From: Dipteris shenzhenensis
Lineage: Eukaryota; Polypodiophyta; Polypodiopsida; Gleicheniales
Assembly: GCA_047967505.1 (NCBI GenBank)
Contig: CM106541.1
Length of the DNA stretch: 64,000 nucleotides
Reading direction: 5' to 3' (one strand)
Of this stretch, positions 42,331 through 53,099 are shown one piece after another. Made by a program: the position numbers and the translations under genes. Position 1 is the stretch's first letter, and each line of letters starts with the position of its first letter. Under the pieces are notes generated by a model. That model saw only the letters and a list, made by a program, of their open reading frames with translations. It did no database searches and had not been told where the DNA came from.

Positions 42331-44029
42331 CAGCACCCAAGTAGCATTACATTATATGGAGGCAACCAGACTAGGTATGATTCGGTGTGCATAAGAAGCT
42401 GCACCTACTTTTTGGTAATTAATAGTGTGGAATCCAAGTCTGCACATGGCTCAGCTGGCCGTCCAAGATAGCTGTCTGTACGAAAGGCTCTGATTTTTTC
42501 TCCGGAATCCTTTGAAGCTACAATAAGGCCATGCCACTTTATAAGTTGAAAGAGCTGACATAGGTTTTGCAAGTGTGAGTTGCAAGTACCGCATGGGGAA
42601 GTATCTTGAGAGGACATCATTGTATTTGTGAGGGTTTTCTGGCAATTGGCTGACATGAGCATCGAGGAATCTCAAGGATTGGCTTATTCTCACAAGGTGC
42701 TTGAGACCTGAGGTTTTGGATCCATGAGGAATTGCACGATTTGGGAGTGTGCTCCAACATGTGGCGCATGCAAGGTAATTCCCATTTTGGAGCATTGCCT
42801 CACAGCTGTCAATTCCATGTGGGAGTTGAGCTTGGTACAGTTCATTTGCGAGAGTCTGATGCGATTTGGTTATTGTGACATGAGGTGAGCCTATGAAGTA
42901 TGGGGTGATAAGAGACACCACATATTTTCTCAATGGAGTACTAAAAATTTAAATATAGAATTGTAATTTTCTCTTGTAGCCAGTGTGGCCATCTGAATCT
43001 TTCCTGGACTAGGAAAACTAGAAAAGTTAAAGAGATAACGGGGAAAATTCATAGGTATCAAATTTCTATCGTCACTGAGTTTCAGGATGCTAAAGCTGAT
43101 CTCATTTGCTCAAATTCAATTGCGATCAGGCATCATAACTGACCCATGTATTATGGGAGCTTGGGTTGTTTGGTATAACAGAAAAAGTACAGCTTTTAAT
43201 AATAATATTATTATGTCTACCCTTACAATTGTCTTGATACAAAGGATACATGTCATTATAAAACATTTGATACAAATCAAATGTTTGTAATTTGTGATTC
43301 TAGCTGCAAGGTGGATGGATTTGTATAATTGAATTGTAGGAGTTCTTTATGCATGTCGAAGTGTAATCTTCTCCCTTCTTTGAATGGATGGAGGCAATCC
43401 ACAAGTTAGAAGGTGAGGAGAAAGATGTATATACTTCGAAATTACTCGTAGAAATTAGGCTTCAAAAACTGGAGTATGAATTCAAGGAGATAATTCAGCA
43501 GTTGAGGCACTTGAGAGAGGCCTCAACTGTGTGAACATCATCATTTGTGATATTGACGTGTTATCAACTAGTAAGCAAGATTGGCAAATCCTTATGATAT
43601 CAAAATGATGAAAAGCTCTTTATTGAACTGTTGCTCCCATAGTGAACACACAATAGCTATTTATGTTCAGGGTTGAGCATGTATTAACCTCGATTTGTCA
43701 TCTAGATTCTAGAAACAAACTCCTCTACATCTTGGGCGGTAATTTGCTAAATAATTATAATCTGGGAATGGTTCCTACTATGATCAGGAAGTCTAGCATG
43801 ATTGTTATGAATAGAAATTTGAAGTGGAGTACAAAAAAATCAAGACGCTATTGATTTATTTAATTGATTGAAGGATTCAAGATCCATTTTCCACTTATGC
43901 GTAAAAATAGCAGGGAGGCATAAAAATAAATAAGCCAAGTTAGGTACAAGCTAACTACTGGTAGCTTGCAACATAATATATTCCCTCTTCAAAAGAGGAG
44001 GTATGCCCTCCCGAATCGATGTAGAACAG
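42331..44029. other. Intronic stretch with an unrecognised ORF and a perfect hairpin
   Basis: A minus-strand open frame at 42933-42451 (160 codons) contains several Cys and Leu-rich stretches but no family I recognise. An 11-bp inverted repeat with a 4-base loop (AAACATTTGAT / ATCAAATGTTT) lies at about 43260-43286. Nothing else can be supported. Confidence 0.4.
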
Positions 44030-45500
44030 CACTTTACCAATGACGGAATTTGTTAGTTACTTCTATCAAGATACTCCCAATCCAGTTGAAGTCACCTCCA
44101 ATAATACATGAGTCTGCAATTGGGACCCTAGAGATAAGTTCCTTCCTCGAAAAGGACACGATCCGCACTATTGTTGCGGACAGAAAGGTTGAGGAGATCA
44201 ACTTTACGTCCCTGAATCAAAGTATTTGTTCTCCTTCTGGAACGTGTCCATATCATTGTAACAATTTCTGAGGCTATTTAAGATACTATTGATCGTTCAA
44301 ACATGTTCCAAATGATGCCAAACTACCCTATCTAGGTATGCCTGCACCCTACAGCTCCCTAACCCATATCCTCCTTGTTACAGGGGAAAGAACCCCCAGA
44401 CGTGTGGAAGAGGACGCTCTATCAATAGGAAAACCAAGAACCACGTCACCAAAGGTAGAGGGCACAAACTCCACCTCTCCAAATCGGTCAGAGGAGAGAA
44501 AGAATTCTTCTAAACCAAGCATGGGGCTGGAGTCCAGAAGATCCTTGCCTGCAAGAGAGTTGAGTAGGTAGGAGCTATGTCCTTCCCTTGATCAATGATG
44601 GGTTTCTGGAGAACTCAAGTGGAAGGGGGTTGCTTAGATAGAGACTAGGACCTGTATAAGGATATGAAGGACATTATAACTGGCCTCACCTAAAATTGGG
44701 TCATGTGCGATACTAGCCATGGCCTAAATTGCATAATCACTGATTGCAATCATACAAAATATCACTGGTTGCAATCAGAGTGGGGTCAGAAACGAGAGAA
44801 GGTGTCCTCCTAATCTAGAGGCAATGGAGGTTCATCAACTCTAACCTCAATCCAACGGAGGGGCAGCAGGGGCGGCACGTGCAGCAGTTGGTGCTAAACG
44901 TGTAGGAGGTGCCGATCGAGCGCTACAAACAAGAGCCGTACCAAAAAACTTCTTGGGCCTTTGATTCCTATTTGGGCAATCTCTAACAAAATGCTCAAAG
45001 GTCCTGCAAATCAGATTGTCCATGATCTCAACTCTCTATCCAAAAAGAGAGCCATCTAGATGTTGGAGCATAATGTGGTAACCTTAAATGTCAGGGTCAA
45101 ATACGATGACCAAACCCATTAGACCTGATCATCTCCGTTGTGGGGTAGGGTAAACTAGGGAAGGGCGGGGCGATCTTTGTGACCAGCCCAAAAGAAGCTC
45201 GTATCGTGTGAAGGAGTTGATGATAAACCTAAGGAAGACTGGGGAATGTGATGAAGAGTGATGTGATCGTCTATCCTTCTCTATAGAGTTGAAACCCAAA
45301 ATTATAGATGTAAAGAAAATCCTCCTGGAACCAAGTGCCAAGGGGCTATCCTTGAACACTATGCCTGCGGCTCCAGGAGAATCAATAGCCACTTGGAAAA
45401 GTAGGGGGTGAGGTCTGAGGGTAGGCAACAACCATGTGGTCCTTATAGCCCGTGACGTGGATGAGCCTGATACCTTCGCCGAGAAACCATGCACAAAGAG
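44030..45500 (-). mobile_element. L1-type LINE fragment: ORF1 and start of the endonuclease
   Basis: Minus-strand order: an ORF1 RNA-binding (DUF4283-like) region at 45494-45129 with GSRRIFFTSIILGFNSIEKD; the ORF1 tail near 44460-44400 (VLGFPIDRASSS, matching VIGFPVDRASSS in the L1 at 54360); and the endonuclease with ELISRVPIADSCIIGGDFNW (about 44140-44080), carrying the catalytic DFN. It ends within the endonuclease. It is the same family as the plus-strand L1 at 52.5-59.9 kb. Confidence 0.75.
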
Positions 45501-45509
45501 TATTTAATT

Positions 45510-46900
45510 TTGGATGGATTATTGGTGGAACTTGTTGCATCCTATACATACTTGGGGGTTCCTTTCTTTGGCTCGATTTTCAAGATGTGACTAGCAATGC
45601 AGGTTGATTGAGCAGGTGATACGTCGCCCTTGCTACACTTGAGTGTAGGTCTTTCACTCTCATTCTTAAGATCCCTGGACCAAGTTTCTTATCTTTGACT
45701 CCTTGGTATGCCTAGTGGGTATATATGGGGGCTAGACCTATCAGAGATAGATTCGAGAGGCTACAAGCTCTCTTGCTTTCACGGACCATCCGCAATAGGC
45801 GGTCAGTCCCATATCAGATAGTGCTAGCTCACTTCGGAGCATCTTGACTTAGCATTCCAGGTTGTCACGTATTTTCACTGCATTAGGGATCATGGCTCTT
45901 ACTGCAGGCCGATGTAGGTTACCATGGCTGGCCCTATCTTCATCCATGTCTTTGGCAAACATGGGTGATGAGAGGTGTTGGTATGCACGTACATGCTGAT
46001 GGTTTGATAGTTTGAGGCTCCACATGGGCATACTACCGCTCTTTAGTATAGCATTGAGGCCCCCTCTGTCTCGCTCACATATCACAACTTGAACTAGGTT
46101 ATCCAAGAGGATCTCTTATAGCTACACACATTTAGAACCTAGGTGGCACCCAACGAGTTTCCTGTGAAGCTCAGCTTCTATAGGGACCACTACCTACGGA
46201 TTTCAGAGGAGGGCTTCATTGACCCACTGCACGAATCCACCTCCCCCACTCCTTAAGTCCTGTGTGTCATCACACCGACGTTACATTGAGAGTGGGCAGG
46301 CTGAGGGTATACGTAGAGAGGGTCGCATCCATACTTTATGTGATCGGCAAAAGATTGAGTTGGAGGATAACTTTTCTTTTAGATGTCTTGTATACTATGA
46401 AATCCGAGGTCGCAACCACTATCTCTTCAAGGATGGTTTTAGACCCCTATCCATTTCTTGTCCTACCTAGATCAGAGATGTGTGTCGACTTGTATTCGTG
46501 AGGCCATCGGGTATAGGGAGTATCTGCTCAGGGCACAAAGGCGAGATCAAGGTGTACAACCAGACTCCACTCAGAGCATCATCACTAAGTTTTTCCAGCT
46601 AGATGCATGGACTAGCAGGCCTCAAGGAGACAGTGGATTCGAGGACAGAATGAGGGACATGACAGACTCACTAGGGGGTTGAGGCACAGTTCAGGCTTGA
46701 AGACTTCTCCATGCTCACCAAAGCGGAGGCACTCCCGAGGGGGGTGAAAGTGGATACAGCAGCACAGCTAGGAGTCCATAGCGGACCGCGTATAATGACC
46801 GTCGCCAACACTCTCACAGATTCAATGCCACCGCAGCCTCGTACACCGCAGGGCTCCGGAAGATCATCACAGTGAGGCCACACCACATCTTCCATCCTTC
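45510..46900 (+). mobile_element. LINE (endonuclease/RT family) 3' half
   Basis: The plus strand begins in the RT thumb (LVELVASYTYLGVPFFGS, compare VEIVQSYTYLGIMFTG at about 63040). It continues through decayed sequence to the Cys-containing terminal module at 46270-46500 (SFRCLVYYEIRGRNHYLF) and a trailing RLVFVREA-type helix. It has stops and frameshifts. The same module occurs in reverse orientation at 26.4 and 31.9 kb. Confidence 0.7.
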
Positions 46901-47926
46901 CTTGGGCACTAGAGTTCTTTATGTATTCGTGTTTCTATGATTATGATTATGTTGTATTCATGTGGAGGTGTTGATGCCCGCTTAGAGGGTTCATCCATTT
47001 AGCTCTTTGTATCAGGCTCTTCTAGTCTCATAGACCCTTCCGTCGTTCAAAGGCTCTTTCTTATTTTCTTTCTTTCTTCACAAGCAACATTCCACACTTC
47101 CACACTCAATAGCTAGGATGGGTGCTGTTAGTGAGAGAATATGTGAGGCACCTTGCCCATTGCAAATGAAGGGGGTTAGTTCATTTTAGTCTCAATCTAT
47201 GCTCCTAGTGGAGTTCAAAGTAGAGCTCAAACTTGAGAGGGCAGGCCACAAGCTCCCATGCATATATCTAAGCTCTTTCTATTAAAACGAAGCTTATGAG
47301 GGTGCATTGTGTTTGGGTCAATCTTGGTTTGAATTTTCTGTATTGGGCAGCCAAGTATTTGTACCTATCTGCCTTGGTGACATTCTATTGGAGCCTGTTT
47401 TCTGAATGCCCACGCCTAACTGGTTGTTTTTACTCGGATTGACCAGAATTGTGAAGGCCAACACTGTGCCTGTAATGTAGCTGTCTTGTGCGTGGCGCAT
47501 GTGATATAATTTACAATTTATTTTTGGCTTCATTGCTACAACTACCCTCATCAGCTATATCCCAATAGCCGCTTTAAGAGTAGGATGCAGGGCTCTGAAG
47601 AATTCTAGAAAGTAAAGTAGTTCGAGACTTTACCATTTAAACATAACTTAGGTTCCTATTTTCAAGTTATAAGAGTCTGCAAGCCTAAGGTATGTACAAA
47701 ATAGCCTGAAACAAGTTAAAGTTTGTCTGACATGCATTTCAATAATGTAAAGCCTCTAGCATGGATAAGTTGGGATTATTTTCTGGCAAAGGTGGCCTTA
47801 GAACGTCACTTTGAGATCTGCATAATATGTTTATATGCATCATTGTAAACATGAAATGTTGTTTGTGAATCGTGGAATTCTGTGTATACTGATGTCTTAA
47901 TCTCCTCTTGTGTGTATATTTTACAG
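46901..47926 (+). other. VPS13 second intron, right part, and splice acceptor
   Basis: No genes recognised. It ends with TGTGTATATTTTACAG at 47911-47926. Confidence 0.6.
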
Positions 47927-48151
47927 AATGCTTTCAGGTTAAAGGACTGTCTACAGCTGCATTTTGACAGTAGCTACAGTGTTTCAGCAGAGGATGCAGT
48001 GGTGCTGGAGGGACCAATTGCAAACCCTAGTCCGGGATTGATGCCGGAACGTAATCTGGAGGAATGTGATCCATCTATAAGTAGATCCAAGAGTAACGTT
48101 ACTAGTTTGAATGCCTCTGATCCTATGACAAACTTCATTTTAGATGTGCAG
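47927..48151 (+). CDS. VPS13-type protein, third visible exon
   Basis: A 225-nt phase-0 exon (75 codons) between TTTTACAG|AATGCT and GTGCAG|GTAAAT. It encodes NAFRLKDCLQLHFDSSYSVS, then an AEDAVVLEG segment, an acidic/Ser-rich linker and NFILDVQ. The run LKDC...SSYSVS.ED.V is typical of plant VPS13 proteins directly after the FINV segment encoded by the previous exon. It joins in frame to both neighbours. Confidence 0.85.
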
Positions 48152-49952
48152 GTAAATATCACAATTTCCATGTGTTTATGTAAATGTTGGTAATGAATAT
48201 ATAGCGAATAACCAGTTATCGTTCACATGAGCTCTACATTGAGGGCCATGTGTAAAGTGCAAAAGAAGAAATTTATTTAAATGTAAAACATAAAAGGTTG
48301 GCCTTACCCATCATCCCAATAGCTTTTTCCTCTTAAAAATCTAATACGCATTGAGTTACTAAGTACATCAGGATGAAATGACAAAAATAGAGGCATCTCC
48401 GTATCGCGGAGTATCTGGCTTATCTAACGAGGTGACTTGTGAGGTACACATATGGCACACGGTGGAAAAGCAACTATCACACAGCATAGGAAATGTAGAT
48501 ACTTTCTCTGTTGCTACATTGGAGAAGGGTGTGTCCGATCTCCAACCAGACTTCTGATGTAATATCACAGTCGTGCAGACAGTGGACATCACTTGATGTA
48601 ATGCTTTAAAGAGAAAAAGACGACACAAAGTGGGAGGGTCCTGCCATAGAAGCTAGAGTCACGTACATAAAAACCGTTGCATCCCCAAGTATCATTGCAT
48701 CCCCTTCCTCCACAGCCACAACCACAACCACTGCATCCCCTACAGCCACTGCCTCCCCTGCATCCACAGCCACAACCACTGCATCCCTCACATCCACAGC
48801 CACAACCACCGCTTTTCTTTTTTGCACATGGTCCCCCACCCTTTGTATCACCATATCCACACCCGACCTACGTTCAAACCGTTAGGATAGGCCACTTGAT
48901 GGCCAAGACATGTGAGTCACTTAGCCCTTGACTGTATGTCAATCTAATGTGCATAGGGACATTCCAAGATTCTCACATGGTCTGCATGGCAATATCCTAA
49001 AGGTTGATGCACATGGTAGTCACTCTTTTACTAACCCATGGGTATAGAGAATCCACGTGGTTGAATGGTAGATTGAGTAGCGAGATTTTAAATTCATCTG
49101 ACATGGGAACCACTTCAGTGCCCTTAATCGTGACAGGTCACCCTTTGTGTCGTCCGCTTGATAGATGAGAAAGAGCAGCTTAAGCCCCCATTCAAGAGCT
49201 TCATATTACACAAAATCAAGGGCTTCCCAAGAGAGAATGATTTCTTCCTATCTATTCCCTCAAAAACATTATTTACGCTGCTGAAACCTAATTACTCGAG
49301 CTCATTCCACAAACAGTGGCATGCTCAAGGTCTAGCTCTATGTTACCTCCTCCCCCCTCATAGTGTATGTTCCCATTGTCTTGCAGTGAGATGTTCGTTG
49401 GTGTAGACAAGTGTGAACTTTATTGACACTTTGCAAGCAGTGGAGCCACTAGTGGTTGCTGGTGCTGGCCTTCACAAAACCGTTGCTGGGTGTGATTTGC
49501 CCGAGTGCTACCTGTCTGTAACTGGCTGTTGATGGCTCACTGATTGTGCTGCTCCTTTACTGGGTCCGCTATTTTTTGTCATTATCAGTGGGAGGAACCT
49601 GTTCACGATATGCAAACCTTTTGACTTACATCTGAAATGGTGTACATTTTACTTGATTTTCATCTTTGTGCAGGATGTTTCATTGGTGGGTTGGAAAGAT
49701 TAGGGTACATGGTTGTTACAAGCTTAAGTTTGAATGTCCCTAGCCATTCACACAGTCCTCCATACTTTTTTGGGTTGAGCATTAATCCTTGCCGTATCTA
49801 GTTGTAATGAGTATTTCCCTTTTTTCTTCAGGTTTGTTGGTATTGAAAAGAAAAAAAGCCCTTCTTTTGGGCATAATCCCTTCTTTATTACAATGCTGGA
49901 TTCACATAGAAATTCGGAAGCAGTTGTTGATCTTGAATTTGTTCTGTGGCAG
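48152..49952 (+). other. VPS13 third intron
   Basis: A 1.8-kb intron between GTAAAT (48152) and TTCTGTGGCAG (49942-49952). It contains the CCACAGCCACAACCACTGCAT-type minisatellite on the plus strand (48690-48810), listed separately as a Gly/Cys-coding reading on the minus strand. No retroelement domains were recognised. Confidence 0.7.
48589..48867 (-). other. Minus-strand Gly/Cys-repeat open reading, no ATG
   Basis: The frame is open for about 90 codons on the minus strand. It starts after a stop-containing TAG|GTCGGG, which could equally be a splice acceptor. It reads GYGDTKGGGPCAKKK followed by about 30 residues alternating Gly and Cys (GCGCGCEGCSGCGCGC and similar), then FYVRDSSFYGRTLP. 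The other frames of the same repeat are Val/Ala- and Pro/His-rich. It could be a terminal exon of a Gly/Cys-rich protein on the opposite strand or a chance reading through a CCACAG-type minisatellite. I do not recognise a family. Confidence 0.3.
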
Positions 49953-50053
49953 GCTGTTGGTCCTGAACTTACCTTTTATGATAGTGAGAGGTCATATGCA
50001 AGTATGCAGAGACGAGAAAAGCTACTCAGGGCCAGGATGGATCTCAATCTTAT
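49953..50053 (+). CDS. VPS13-type protein, fourth visible exon
   Basis: A 101-nt exon starting phase 0 after GTGGCAG and ending CTTAT|GTAGGC, leaving two bases of a codon. It encodes AVGPELTFYDSERSYASMQR and then an REKLLRARMDL helix. The PELTFYD signature follows directly on ILDVQ of the previous exon, as in plant VPS13. An alternative acceptor at 49832 (TTCTTCAG|GTTTGT) would extend the exon upstream with open sequence but would not join in phase with the previous exon, so it was not used. Confidence 0.8.
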
Positions 50054-50216
50054 GTAGGCCCTTTGCTCTTACACTGAAAAACAAGTGCCCTGCTTGCTAA
50101 TGGCCTGCAATGGCTGTGTTTGCAATAATAGCTCTTTTAAAATGTGTTTTAAATGGAGAAAGTTTGTGGTTAAATTTCGTTGCTCTTCACTTTAATGTGG
50201 GTTCTGGTTGTTTCAG

Positions 50217-50512
50217 GTATGCTTGCAAGGAAGGTGATACATGGATTCGTGGTCGTGTAAAGGAATTTTCCATTGATGGTGGTTCAGGGCTTACTGTGCT
50301 GGATCCACTGCTCATCTCCGCAGAGTATGCTTGTGTTCAAGAGAAGACAAGCCTGACAGTATTCACCTCAGAAATTTATGTTCAGTTATCCTTCAGCTTG
50401 ATGCGTCTGTTGCTTCGCCTCCATAATGATGCAGTATCCACGTTTCAGTTTGGGAGTGGGCATGTCATATCACGATGTTCTCATTTTGACAGAATTTGGT
50501 TGAATGATAAAG
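50217..50512 (+). CDS. VPS13-type protein, fifth visible exon
   Basis: A 296-nt exon between TTTCAG|GTATGC and AAAG|GTAACA. Its first base completes the Met codon begun in the previous exon. It encodes YACKEGDTWIRGRVKEFSID, then LTVLDPLLISAEYACVQEKT, an amphipathic stretch with LSFSLMRLLLRLHNDAV, and FDRIWLND. This is the VPS13 segment leading into the Vps62/DUF946-like repeats. No frameshift is present. It ends one base into a Gly codon. Confidence 0.88.
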
Positions 50513-50645
50513 GTAACAATGTCTGTAATAAAAGGGCAATATCTGAAGGAAGTGTTGCGTCAAAATGATAGCCTGTTGAAATGTGGAGGATTGTACAATT
50601 CGGCTTTTAGAAGGATGGCATAATAAGAGTTTATTAAACTTTCAG

Positions 50646-50730
50646 GGAATAGTTCTGGGCGGAGAATAGCAATCTGGCGACCAAGGGCTCCATCAGGCTA
50701 TGCTGTCTTGGGTGACTGTGTAACTTCAGG
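50646..50730 (+). CDS. VPS13-type protein, sixth visible exon
   Basis: An 85-nt exon between CTTTCAG|GGAATA and TTCAGG|GTGAGC. It encodes SSGRRIAIWRPRAPSGYAVL followed by GDCVTS. The IWRP-A-P-GY-xLGDC pattern is the Vps62/DUF946-like repeat found within plant VPS13 proteins. Phase is kept at both junctions (one base from the left exon, two carried to the right). Confidence 0.85.
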
Positions 50731-50840
50731 GTGAGCCTCAAGTTTATTTGATGCATCAACTTTTTGACCATCCTTTTTAAATATATCTGATGATGGTTTT
50801 TGTTGTTAAATACATCTGATAATGGTTTTTGTTGATGCAG

Positions 50841-51122
50841 AGAAGCGCCCCCTTCTCAAGCCGTGATGGCTGTCAGCAATGCTTATCGTCGTGTCAAAAA
50901 GCCTGTGGGTTTTGATCTTGTTTGGATATTCAGTGGATGTGATGGCAGGAAAGAATGCTCTATCTGGAGGCCCCTTGCGCCTCCTGGGTATGTTGCAATC
51001 GGTTGTGTTGCAAAGATGGGTGATGCATCACCAGCTCCTAGTGTTGTTCACTGTGTTCGTTCTGACCTTGTAACATCAGCATCAATTGATGATTGTGTCT
51101 TCTACGTGCCTCCTGGTTCAGG
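50841..51122 (+). CDS. VPS13-type protein, seventh visible exon (end inferred)
   Basis: It starts after GATGCAG at 50840 and encodes EAPPSQAVMAVSNAYRRVKK, then PVGFDLVWIFSGCDG and a second Vps62-like repeat (CSIWRPLAPPGYVAIGCVAK). It ends with VVHCVRSDLVTSASIDDC and FYVPPGSG. The 3' end is placed at TCAGG|GTATTA (51122/51123) because the family pattern stops there, although the frame stays open to 51260. The following exon was not found before the window's end, so the next intron would exceed 12 kb. Confidence 0.8.
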
Positions 51123-52026
51123 GTATTATTCAAAGCCCAATTGCAAATTTTTATTGGCGATAGGCATAGTCTTGTCTAAAAGTAGATTGAGGGGGGGAGA
51201 GGATTCTATACCTGTTTTCCATAAAGCAAAAGCTTTCATCCCTGTTTTGGTCTTGCCTTAGAGGGAATGATCATAGGCATGAACACACCCCATAGGGAAT
51301 ACGTAAGTCTGAAATGGTGTTTCTTTGATGAACTGGGAGAACCACTTCTATTATGCTTTTTTAGTGCTTGAATTTTAAGATAAATGGCCTATGTCATTAG
51401 TTTGTCCACAATGGTGATATATGACTTCTTTTAGTTAAGTCTTTGGAAGGTGATTTTGCTCAGATTATATGGCTCCAAGATTTTTCCTCCGTTTTTTAGA
51501 TGGATCTATTGTCCATGGAAGTTTGTTTTCATCACCGGGGATACATATCACTGAAGATTGGCTGTTTAATAGGATCTAAGGCTCCCTTCTCTTTCGTTGG
51601 AATTTGGGCATAGTGTGTTACACCTCATGTTATGCCTTGGGATCACCGTTCTCATCCAGCTAAAGAATATATGTTCTTCTGCCTGTTATGAGCGACTTTT
51701 AAGTCCCTCCCGGTTCATTTCTTTCTGCATATTCATACATACTCTTGCAGCATTACTTGGGAGCATTCTTCATGTTCCTCAGCAAGTGTTTTTCATACCG
51801 AGAAGAGATGTTCGAGTGTGTATTCTTTGGGATGGGCAGGTGCCCATACCAGCTTGTCTGAATATTGGGTTTGATGTGTCTTCTCCATATTGTATTGCTC
51901 TACAGTTTTCACCTTTCCCAAATGCATGCTATTAATGTCGAAAGCTTGGTCATTTTGCCCCACAATATTCTCCTGATGGAACTCAAGCTACTACTACTAC
52001 TCCAATGCAAGTCAGCATTTTTATGT
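51123..52026 (+). other. Probable next VPS13 intron; no genes recognised
   Basis: AT-rich, with one open frame (51597-51935) lacking any recognisable domain. No exon carrying the expected continuation of the VPS13 repeat region was seen. Confidence 0.5.
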
Positions 52027-52177
52027 TGTGTGTAATGAAGGGGGGAAAAGGGGTTAATTTAGGGGTGTTTTAGTGAGGGTTAGAGGGGATAATGGAGGGG
52101 ACTATATAAGTCCAACCCCTCCACTCTTGTAGTATTTTTTATGTGACATCTAATCCTATCCGCTCCCTCCTACTTGT

Positions 52178-52219
<42 letters not shown>

Positions 52220-52498
52220 CCTCCTACTTCAGCTAGCCTCTGACCCAGATTCACCGGATTCATATATATTTGCATATGTATCTGTGTGTGTTCGCCCTTC
52301 GCTCCAGCCCCTTGAGGCTTGTATGAGATTTTCCTTTTTGGTGTACCTTGTCCCATAGGCCCACACGGCCTCCCGAAACGTTAACACATCTTTCTCTGTG
52401 TGTGTGTGTGTGTGTGTGTGTGTTCATGGCTGATGTAATTTCGGCTGCCTCGTTTTGACGTCGCTACTTTTGTAATATAATCAATCAAAGTTTCCACC
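52027..52498 (+). other. Transcription-unit-like segment with TATA box, (CT)n, (GT)n and poly(A) joined at 59903
   Basis: GACTATATAAG (about 52099-52109) is followed by a (CT)n tract (52182-52217), a (TG)n tract (52397-52424) and TGTAATATAATCAATCAAAG. The segment is interrupted by the L1 at 52498/52499; its A-run continues at 59903-59916 after the L1. It may be a solo LTR or a retroposed transcript. No coding domain was found. Confidence 0.4.
52487..52498. repeat. L1 target-site duplication, left copy (AAAGTTTCCACC)
   Basis: The same 12 bases occur at 59891-59902 after the L1 poly(A). They may be one or a few bases shorter because A residues abut the tail. Confidence 0.8.
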
Positions 52499-52920
52499 CC
52501 TCTCAGCCCGCCCCCTCCCCTCTCAGCCCGCTCCCCTTCCCTACCTCTCAGCCCCCTCTCCCCCTCCGCCCCCTCCTCTCCCCCGCTCCCTACCCCCGCC
52601 TTCTACCCCGCTCCCTACCCCGCCCTCTACCCTTTTCCCTACCCCGCTCCCTACCCCGCCCTCTACCCTTTTCCCTACCCCGCCCTCTACTCCGTTCCTT
52701 CCCTCAGCCTCTACCCCCCTCCGCCCTCTACCCCGTTCCCTTCCCTCAGCCTCTACCCCCCTCCCTCTCCTCTATTCCCGCTCTCCTCTACCCCCCTCTC
52801 TTCTACCTCGCTCCCTACCCTTTGCCTCAGCTCTCTCCTCTACCCCCCTCTCCTCTCCCTGCCTCAGCCCTCTCCTCTGCCCCCCTCCCCTTCCCATCCC
52901 CTTCTTTGCTTCCCATTTCC
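52499..52920 (+). repeat. L1 5' polypyrimidine region of CCCTCTACC-like repeats
   Basis: An almost pure C/T strand with repeated CCCTACCCCG, CCCTCTACCC and CTTCCCTCAGCCTC units. Open frames here are low-complexity. Its position before ORF1 fits an L1 5' UTR, which in this family may carry the internal promoter. Confidence 0.6.
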
Positions 52921-53099
52921 CCCTCTTTCCTTCTCCCGCAGCGCTTTTTGACGTCAGCCAATCCTATTTCGCCTCCACCATCCGCGAAAACTATTACATT
53001 TTCTGAAGACGAGTTGCAGTAGCTCAAGAAGGACGTAGAGATTGAATGCTCTACCACGTTGATCGCACGCATCTTCAGGTCTTACCCTTCCAGATCCTA

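Noticed and set aside
42451-42933. A 160-codon minus-strand open frame in the second VPS13 intron
   Set aside because: Longer than chance would favour, but I recognise no domain, splice context or homologous copy in the window, so it is mentioned only as unrecognised.
48677-48931. Pro/His/Gln-rich plus-strand frame through the CCACAG minisatellite
   Set aside because: It reflects the repeat in another frame and lies inside an intron of the VPS13 gene.
49832-49952. Upstream extension of the fourth VPS13 exon from TTCTTCAG|GTTTGT, which is open in the AVGPEL frame
   Set aside because: It would not join in phase to the previous exon (which ends phase 0), whereas GTGGCAG|GCTGTT at 49953 does and matches the family pattern.
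51123-51260. Continuation of the seventh VPS13 exon to the stop at 51261
   Set aside because: The frame is open but the sequence no longer resembles the family, and a plausible donor (TCAGG|GTATTA) lies where resemblance ends.
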